A stretch of DNA of 10,505 nt from positions 1 through 10,505 of the forward strand of contig JASGDY010000080.1 of the NCBI GenBank assembly GCA_047606825.1. Reading direction: 5' to 3'. Position 1 is the stretch's first letter, and every line of letters starts with the position of its first letter. The position numbers were made by a program, and so were the translations under genes. The DNA comes from Rhizosphaericola sp047606825. GTDB lineage: Bacteria; Bacteroidota; Bacteroidia; Chitinophagales; Chitinophagaceae. Below, one piece after another: positions 6,630 through 10,505 of this stretch. The notes under the pieces were generated by a model. It was given only the letters and a program-made list of their open reading frames with translations. It was not told the DNA's origin and did no database searches.

Positions 6630-8078
6630 ATGGATATTATTGAACAAATAGAACAGCTTTACCAAAAATTTGCTTCGCAAAAGACGGATAGGATTGAAAA
6701 ACTGCCACAAAGCGGTAGCTCACGCATCTATTTTCGGATATACGACGGCGACAACACGTATATCGCGACTTACAATAGAAATATTGTGGAAAACGAGACG
6801 TTCATCGCTTTTAGCAAGCATCTCAAGAGCCAAAACTTGCCGGTGCCGGAGGTCTATATTGTGGACGATTGCAAAATGGTGTACATACAGGAAGACCTGG
6901 GAAACCGTTCGCTACTGGATGAACTGGAATCCAAAGGTCCTTGCGAGGAAGTGTATCAACTATACAAAAAAAGCCTACGCGAACTGGCACGTTTGCAGAT
7001 TGAGGGCGACAAGGGTTTGGACTATTCGTTGTGTCTGACGGCGAGCGAATTTGGGAAGGAAGCGATATTGAGCGACTTGCTTTATTTTAAATATTATTTT
7101 CTTGATTCGTTGGAACGTCCTTACGACAAACAGGCGTTGCTCAATGATTTCGAGGCTTTGGCGGTGTTTCTGAGGCAGTGCCGTTTTAAGTTTTTCATGT
7201 TCCGTGATTTTCAAAGTAGAAATATCATCGTCGAAAAAGGCAATGTGTATTTCATCGATTTCCAAGGCGGGATGAAAGGTGCGATGCAGTATGATGCCGC
7301 GTCGCTGTTGTGGCAGGCGCGTGCGCAGTTGAGCGACGAATGGAAAGAACGCTTGTTGGACGATTATATAGATGCTGTAACGGAACTGCTCCCCAACCAA
7401 ATCGACCGCACCCTGTTCACCAACCAATACAAGGGTTTTGTGCTGATACGGTTGTTGCAGGTCTTGGGCGCGTATGGTTTCCGTGGTTTGTTTGAAAGAA
7501 AAGCGCAGTTCCTTTCCAGCATTCCGTTGGCGTTGCGCAACCTGAAATGGTTTGTGGAAAACCGTCTGATGGGCATCGACCTTCCGGAGTTTGACAGGAT
7601 GCTGCGCCTGATTGTTTCGGATGACGTGATACACCAGTTTGAAACAATCAAAGCGACGGACAAGACGCCTTTGAAAGTGGAAGTCAACAGCTTTTCCTAC
7701 CGCAACGGCATTCCGGAAGACGCGAGTAGCAACGGTGGTGGATTTGTATTTGACTGCCGCGGCCTGTTGAATCCCGGCCGTTTCGACGAATACAAAACAT
7801 TGAGCGGCAAGGATAAGCCCGTACAGGATTTCCTGGAACAAAAAACAAGGATGAACGTCTTTTTAAATAGTGTCTTTGATTTGATAGACATCTCCGTGGA
7901 AAACTATCTGGAACGCGGTTTTGAACATTTGCAGATTAATTTTGGTTGCACAGGTGGACAGCACAGAAGCGTGTACGCTGCGGAACAGACGGCACGGCAC
8001 CTCCGCAACAAATACAACCTGAAAGTACAGGCGGTACATACCAATCAAGAAAACTGGAAGATAGTTAATAATGAATGA
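6630..8078 (+). CDS. Fusion of a sugar-kinase-like phosphotransferase (APH/AmgK type) with a RapZ C-terminal domain
   Basis: The 482-residue cytosolic protein has two parts. Residues 1-320 are an aminoglycoside-phosphotransferase-fold kinase, with IQEDLGN (86-92), the catalytic loop RDFQSRN (192-198) and IDFQGG (209-214). The usual catalytic Asp, the Asn and the metal-binding Asp are all present. The loop has Phe before RD, where many relatives have His. Among known families this pattern is closest to AmgK, the MurNAc/GlcNAc anomeric kinase. Residues 348-482 match the C-terminal half of RapZ, with SFSYRNGIP (354-362), DCRGLLNPG (375-383) and GCTGGQHRSV (439-448). The P-loop half of RapZ is absent. 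In E. coli this half binds glucosamine-6-phosphate and small RNA. The tail here (IVNNE) lacks the basic end of E. coli RapZ. The ATG at 6630 is chosen because upstream codons overlap the divergent gene. The MurU-like gene follows. Confidence 0.88.
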   Translation: MDIIEQIEQLYQKFASQKTDRIEKLPQSGSSRIYFRIYDGDNTYIATYNRNIVENETFIAFSKHLKSQNLPVPEVYIVDDCKMVYIQEDLGNRSLLDELESKGPCEEVYQLYKKSLRELARLQIEGDKGLDYSLCLTASEFGKEAILSDLLYFKYYFLDSLERPYDKQALLNDFEALAVFLRQCRFKFFMFRDFQSRNIIVEKGNVYFIDFQGGMKGAMQYDAASLLWQARAQLSDEWKERLLDDYIDAVTELLPNQIDRTLFTNQYKGFVLIRLLQVLGAYGFRGLFERKAQFLSSIPLALRNLKWFVENRLMGIDLPEFDRMLRLIVSDDVIHQFETIKATDKTPLKVEVNSFSYRNGIPEDASSNGGGFVFDCRGLLNPGRFDEYKTLSGKDKPVQDFLEQKTRMNVFLNSVFDLIDISVENYLERGFEHLQINFGCTGGQHRSVYAAEQTARHLRNKYNLKVQAVHTNQENWKIVNNE

Positions 8079-8086
8079 TTCAATTT

Positions 8087-8108
8087 CGGTCGGTGAGGAC
8101 ACCAACCG
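8087..8108. repeat. GGTCGGTG-type palindromic repeat, copy 3
   Basis: CGGTCGGTG-AGGA-CACCAACCG begins 8 nt after the kinase-RapZ stop codon. It has the same sequence and orientation as the copy at 4403-4426, apart from one loop base and the outer pairs. It could serve as an RNA hairpin after the gene, although no T-run follows. Confidence 0.65.
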
Positions 8109-8138
8109 ATAGTTTGATAAAAAGGGATTTAAAATCCA

Positions 8139-8252
8139 TATAATTAAACCTCACCCCGACCCCTCTCCCAAGTGAGAGGGGAGACTCGAAGTCTTGGGTT
8201 TCGCTTCACCCCTCTCTTTTAGGAGAGGGGTCGGGGGTGAGGTTTAAATATA
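8139..8252. repeat. 114-bp fold-back element with alternative hairpins
   Basis: Outer arms TTAAACCTCACCCC... (8144-8168) and ...GGGGGTGAGGTTTAA (8222-8247) are complementary except for one extra G, and pairing continues weakly into TATA at both ends. Inside, two local hairpins are possible: CCCCTCTC-N6-GAGAGGGG at 8160-8181 and again at 8209-8230. A small hairpin AGACT-CGA-AGTCT sits at 8182-8194. The element can therefore fold as one long rod or as several arms. It has no coding capacity. It looks like a MITE-like or REP-like intergenic element and may also stop transcription after the kinase-RapZ gene. Confidence 0.75.
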
Positions 8253-8305
8253 CATTTTTATGCTGAAAATAATATTGAAATAAAAATAAAACAGCCAACG
8301 ACTTT

Positions 8306-8347
8306 TCTTAAATCATAATTCATACATCTTACATCACAAATCATAAT
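8306..8347 (+). repeat. Degenerate 7-bp tandem array directly before the MurU-like gene
   Basis: Six units fit the pattern TC(A/T)(T/C)A(A/C)(A/T). The unit TCATAAT occurs at 8313-8319 and again at 8341-8347, and variants such as TCATACA and TCTTACA lie between them. One base then separates the array from the ATG at 8349. The exact period with drifting sequence indicates slippage-born repeats in the leader. No Shine-Dalgarno sequence is present. Confidence 0.7.
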
Positions 8348-8348
8348 T

Positions 8349-9065
8349 ATGCGTGCAATGATATTTGCGGCGGGTTTGGGTACAAGGCTTAAACCTTGGA
8401 CGGACGAGCATCCCAAGGCTTTGGCGGTTGTCAATGGTAAGACTTTGTTGCAGCGCAACATTCAATATTTGCAGCAATACGGCATCCGTGACGTCGTTGT
8501 CAATATTTATCATTTTCCGGAACAGATACGTGAGGCCGTGGAGCAAAACAATGGCTGGGGAAGCCATATCACTTTTTCGGATGAGACGGGACAAGTATTG
8601 GAAACCGGCGGCGGACTCAAAAAAGCGGAAAAACTACTGGCCGGCGATGGTGCTTTTGTCGTGATGAACGTGGACATATTGACAGACTTACGTTTGGACA
8701 AGATGATAGAGCGGCACAACTATGACCGCGCCGTGGCAACCTTGGCCGTTACCGACCGTGAAACGTCCCGCTACCTTTTGTTCAACAACCAAGACGAACT
8801 CGTCGGTTGGCAAAACAAAAAAACAGGCGAAACGAAAATCGCCCGCAACGCCAAAGACTATATTCCTCGGGCATTCAGCGGAGTACATGTCATCAGCGAC
8901 ATCCTGTTCAATTTAATCAAACAGGAAGGAAAGTTTTCTATTATCGATACGTATCTCAATTTGGCAAACGGCAGTAAAATCAAGGGTTTTGACCATTCGG
9001 GTGGCAAACTTGTTGACGTAGGAAAACCCGAAAGTATTGCAGTTGCGGAGGCGTTGTTTTTATAA
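8349..9065 (+). CDS. MurU-like sugar-1-phosphate nucleotidyltransferase
   Basis: The 238-residue single-domain cytosolic enzyme has the nucleotidyltransferase fold. Visible features are the signature GLGTRLKPWT (9-18) with the following HPKAL, ETGGGLKKA, the metal-binding NVDIL (Asp at about 109), IPRAFSGVHV and a final GKLVDVGKPE. Its short length and single domain fit MurU (MurNAc-1-phosphate uridylyltransferase) better than the longer glucose-1-phosphate thymidylyl- or uridylyltransferases. The neighbouring AmgK-like kinase supports MurU, since that kinase would make its substrate. The 270-bp gap between them holds two palindromic elements and the heptamer array, so it may have its own promoter. 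A mannose-1-phosphate guanylyltransferase-like activity cannot be excluded. Confidence 0.85.
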   Translation: MRAMIFAAGLGTRLKPWTDEHPKALAVVNGKTLLQRNIQYLQQYGIRDVVVNIYHFPEQIREAVEQNNGWGSHITFSDETGQVLETGGGLKKAEKLLAGDGAFVVMNVDILTDLRLDKMIERHNYDRAVATLAVTDRETSRYLLFNNQDELVGWQNKKTGETKIARNAKDYIPRAFSGVHVISDILFNLIKQEGKFSIIDTYLNLANGSKIKGFDHSGGKLVDVGKPESIAVAEALFL

Positions 9066-9067
9066 AT

Positions 9068-9098
9068 ACGGAAAGTCCGAAAGACCGAGGACGGAAAG
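9068..9098. repeat. Short 8-bp tandem repeat after the MurU-like gene
   Basis: Units ACGGAAAG, TCCGAAAG, ACCGAGG (one base short) and ACGGAAAG run head to tail, starting 3 nt after the stop codon. This is a different unit from the heptamers that follow. Confidence 0.5.
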
Positions 9099-9105
9099 AA
9101 AAACA

Positions 9106-9145
9106 ATACTTGTAAACTGTAACATGAAATCTGCAACTTGCAACT
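9106..9145 (+). repeat. 7-bp tandem array, left half
   Basis: Five full units (for example TAACATG at 9120-9126 and CAACTTG at 9134-9140) and a partial unit CAACT (9141-9145) precede the 160-bp inverted-repeat element. The consensus is NAAC(T/A)TG, shared with the array at 9306-9351. The two look like halves of a single array split by an insertion. Confidence 0.65.
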
Positions 9146-9305
9146 CAGGGCAATTGCTTTTAAAATTTTATACACGCATATAAATGATAGAGACCTCCGC
9201 GTCATTACTGCCTACGCAGGAATGACGCGGAGGTGTTCTTTTTCTGTCAAGTCACTAATTTACCCATTGCTTTGCGCATTATAAATCTTAAAAGCGATTG
9301 CCCTG
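9146..9305. mobile_element. 160-bp non-coding inverted-repeat element (MITE-like)
   Basis: Terminal inverted repeats lie at 9146-9172 (CAGGGCAATTGCTTTTAA...) and 9280-9305 (...TTAAAAGCGATTGCCCTG). They differ by two mismatches and one indel over 27 columns. The centre carries the 42-nt hairpin. A CT dinucleotide lies on both sides (9144-9145, 9306-9307), which would be a 2-bp target duplication. The element interrupts a heptamer array, and its removal with one CT restores the array. No transposase is encoded, so movement would need one supplied from elsewhere. The family is not recognised. Confidence 0.65.
9193..9234. repeat. 42-nt near-perfect hairpin, contains palindromic repeat copy 2
   Basis: A 14-bp perfect stem (ACCTCCGCGTCATT with its complement), one A-G mismatch and a 4-bp stem enclose the loop CTAC. 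The core 9204-9227 matches 101-124 in 23 of 24 bases. On the plus strand TTCTTTTTCTG follows, so it could also act as a terminator between the MurU-like gene and folA. Confidence 0.75.
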
Positions 9306-9351
9306 CTTGAAACTTGTAACCTGAAACATGTAACTTGCAACCTGTAACTTA
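9306..9351 (+). repeat. 7-bp tandem array, right half, directly before folA
   Basis: A partial unit CTTG (9306-9309) is followed by six full units from 9310, such as AAACTTG, TAACCTG and CAACCTG. TACATC then leads to the folA ATG at 9358. The array makes up most of the DNA between the inverted-repeat element and the gene. Confidence 0.7.
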
Positions 9352-9357
9352 TACATC

Positions 9358-9858
9358 ATGCAAATCATATTAATTGCCGCCGTTTCGGAAAACAATGTGA
9401 TTGCCAAAGACGGTGAAATGCCTTGGCATCTTTCTTCCGATTTAAAATATTTCAAAAATCAGACCTGGGGCTTGCCCGTCTTTATGGGACGCAAGACGAT
9501 GGATGCTTTTGGAAAAGGGAAAGCCTTGCCCGGTAGGTTGAATATCGTATTGACGCACAATCCTGACTATAACGCCGATGGTGTCGTGACGGTTGCGTCT
9601 TTTAAGGATGCGCAGTTTGTCGCCAAGGAAAAAGACTATAACGTATTGATGGTCATCGGCGGCGGGCAGATATATGCGCAGACGATTGATAAAGCCTACA
9701 AATTGCTTATCACGCGCGTACACAAGACCATCGAAGACGGCGATACCTTATTCCCCGAAATAGACCCTAAAAAATGGAAACTTACTTCCAGTCAAGACTT
9801 CCCCGCCGACGAAAAAAATACGGACGCTTATAGTTTTCAGGTGTGGGAAAGAAAGTGA
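9358..9858 (+). CDS. folA: Dihydrofolate reductase
   Basis: The 166-residue cytosolic enzyme reduces dihydrofolate to tetrahydrofolate with NADPH. Family marks are all present: IAAVSENNVIAKDGEMPWHL with the catalytic acid D28 in SSDLKYFK, MGRKT (43-47), LPGR (58-61), the NADPH-binding IGGGQIY (100-106) and GDTLFPEI (128-135). Its length is normal for a chromosomal enzyme, and nothing suggests a resistance-type variant. thyA, a frequent neighbour, is not in view. The start is fixed by the ATG directly after the heptamer array, with no Shine-Dalgarno sequence. The upstream inverted-repeat element may have displaced or replaced its promoter. A weak 7-of-8 match to TAnnTTTG (TTGCTTTG, 9267-9274) lies inside that element. 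Confidence 0.97.
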   Translation: MQIILIAAVSENNVIAKDGEMPWHLSSDLKYFKNQTWGLPVFMGRKTMDAFGKGKALPGRLNIVLTHNPDYNADGVVTVASFKDAQFVAKEKDYNVLMVIGGGQIYAQTIDKAYKLLITRVHKTIEDGDTLFPEIDPKKWKLTSSQDFPADEKNTDAYSFQVWERK

Positions 9859-9984
9859 GGCTGGAGGTTTCTTCTCCGTATAATCTCTCGGTCAAAAATC
9901 AGCACCATAGGTAACTAAGGGAATTTTGCGAAAGAAAAGAATAACGAAAATCCAATATCTTTATTATTATATAACTCGTATATT

Positions 9985-10404
9985 ATGACTAAAGCAATAT
10001 CTTTTATCAAATTTATATTGTATGGGATGGCTTTTGCATTATATGCTGTAGTATGCCCTGCACAATTACATTATACCATTGTCGGCAATGGCAAACAGAT
10101 ACGTAACGGCGATGTTTTATATTTAGTTCATAAAATAAAAGATAAAGTAATAGTAGACTCCACAATCGCTAACAACAACAAGTTTTCTTTTACAGGAACA
10201 GTTCCCGAAGCCGTGAGGGCAACCCTCTACCGTAACGAAAATCCCATGTGGATAGATTATGCGCATGAATCATTAGATATATATTTAGAATCCGGAACTA
10301 TCCAAATAAATAGCCAGGACAGATTGAAAAATGCCGTTATTGACGGCACTCCATTGAATGAAACACTGCAACAATTACACCTTATTAATAAGAGCATAAT
10401 TTAA
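9985..10404 (+). pseudogene. Truncated DUF4369 (TlpA-type N-terminal) protein
   Basis: The 139-residue frame starts with a signal peptide (hydrophobic 7-24, probable cut after CPA at 26). A DUF4369-like beta domain follows: YTIVGNG, NGDVLYLV, DSTIANNNKFSFTG and DGTPLNETLQQL (120-131). In known proteins this domain precedes a linker and a C-terminal AhpC/TSA thioredoxin domain, giving more than 300 residues. Here the frame ends abruptly in LHLINKSII, with no thioredoxin domain. The protein would be exported, perhaps as a lipoprotein via C24, though the lipobox is poor. The end lies 35 bp before a new frame with its own promoter box, so truncation by an inserted element is the simplest reading. 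A genuine short DUF4369 protein is the alternative. Confidence 0.6.
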
Positions 10405-10427
10405 ACCCTATATTAAAAAGATAGTTG

Positions 10428-10435
10428 TATCTTTG
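10428..10435 (+). promoter_or_regulatory. Candidate -7 box (TATCTTTG) before the right-edge frame
   Basis: TATCTTTG is an exact TAnnTTTG match with 4 nt (TGTT) before the ATG at 10440, the same geometry as at the DUF983 gene. No TTG is seen at the -33 position. Confidence 0.45.
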
Positions 10436-10439
10436 TGTT

Positions 10440-10505
10440 ATGATAAAACGAGGTACAAAACAAAGCCAGGAAACTAAAAGGCACTTGGTGGTATCGTATT
10501 TAAAA
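10440..10505 (+). CDS. Partial basic open frame at the right edge, possible transposase start
   Basis: Twenty-two codons, open to the window end, begin MIKRGTKQSQETKRH and continue LVVSYLK. The product is rich in Lys and Arg, like the first helix of small DNA-binding or transposase OrfA proteins. It starts 35 bp after a gene that appears truncated and directly follows a TATCTTTG box. The sequence is too short for a family call. The transposase reading rests mainly on context. Confidence 0.35.
   Translation, partial: MIKRGTKQSQETKRHLVVSYLK

Noticed and set aside
6975..7841. 288-codon minus-strand frame opposite the kinase-RapZ gene
   Set aside because: The sense strand encodes conserved kinase and RapZ motifs throughout, so the antisense frame is a by-product of codon bias.
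8139..8252. tRNA or other structured RNA gene
   Set aside because: The folds are simple fold-backs of C/T-rich and G/A-rich tracts, and no tRNA features such as a T-loop motif or anticodon arm are visible.
8349..9065. Glucose-1-phosphate thymidylyl- or uridylyltransferase (RfbA/GalU)
   Set aside because: At 238 residues it is shorter than those enzymes, and the kinase neighbour fits MurU better.
9106..9351. CRISPR array
   Set aside because: The repeats are 7 bp, adjacent and degenerate, with no unique spacers of constant length and no cas genes.

Overview
The window looks like a chromosomal segment of a Bacteroidota bacterium, probably from the Chitinophagia/Sphingobacteriia side (the sub-phylum placement is inference). 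Three things point there. One gene encodes a PorP/SprF-type membrane protein, a family confined to Bacteroidota. TAnnTTTG (-7-type) promoter boxes sit directly before several genes. No gene has a recognisable Shine-Dalgarno sequence before its start codon. Most genes are housekeeping or widely conserved.

Layout, left to right. Bases 1-241 hold palindromic repeats and an 8-bp tandem repeat ahead of pyrF (orotidine-5'-phosphate decarboxylase, +, 242-1042). pyrF meets a PorP/SprF-type gene (-, 1039-2064) tail to tail, with a 4-bp overlap at the stop codons. A 308-bp gap follows (2065-2372) that holds no convincing gene. A minus-strand run then encodes, in transcription order, a DUF983 membrane protein (4316-3828), an exported thioredoxin-like protein (3780-3310) and a fumarylacetoacetate-hydrolase-family enzyme (3227-2373). 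Next is a large minus-strand YyaL/DUF255 protein (6551-4509). It is divergent from a plus-strand set: a sugar-kinase-like domain fused to a RapZ C-terminal domain (6630-8078), a MurU-like nucleotidyltransferase (8349-9065) and folA, dihydrofolate reductase (9358-9858). At the right edge a DUF4369 (TlpA-type N-terminal) gene stops after only 139 codons (9985-10404). A new open frame with its own TAnnTTTG box starts just after it, which suggests a truncated gene beside a possible insertion element.

The most informative protein context is the kinase-RapZ fusion next to the MurU-like gene. It resembles the AmgK/MurU pair of the cell-wall sugar salvage pathway, with an amino-sugar-sensing type of domain fused to the kinase.

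The most unusual DNA lies between genes. Degenerate 7-bp tandem repeats, about six units each, end 1 nt before the start codon of the MurU-like gene and 6 nt before that of folA. Between these two genes, a 160-bp element with 26/27-bp terminal inverted repeats and a 42-nt central hairpin splits one heptamer array into two halves. Removing the element and one copy of a flanking CT restores an in-register CAACTTG unit, so the DNA appears to preserve an insertion event. There are also a 114-bp fold-back element with two alternative foldings, three copies of a GGTCGGTG-type palindrome, and a palindrome core shared between the left edge and the 160-bp element.
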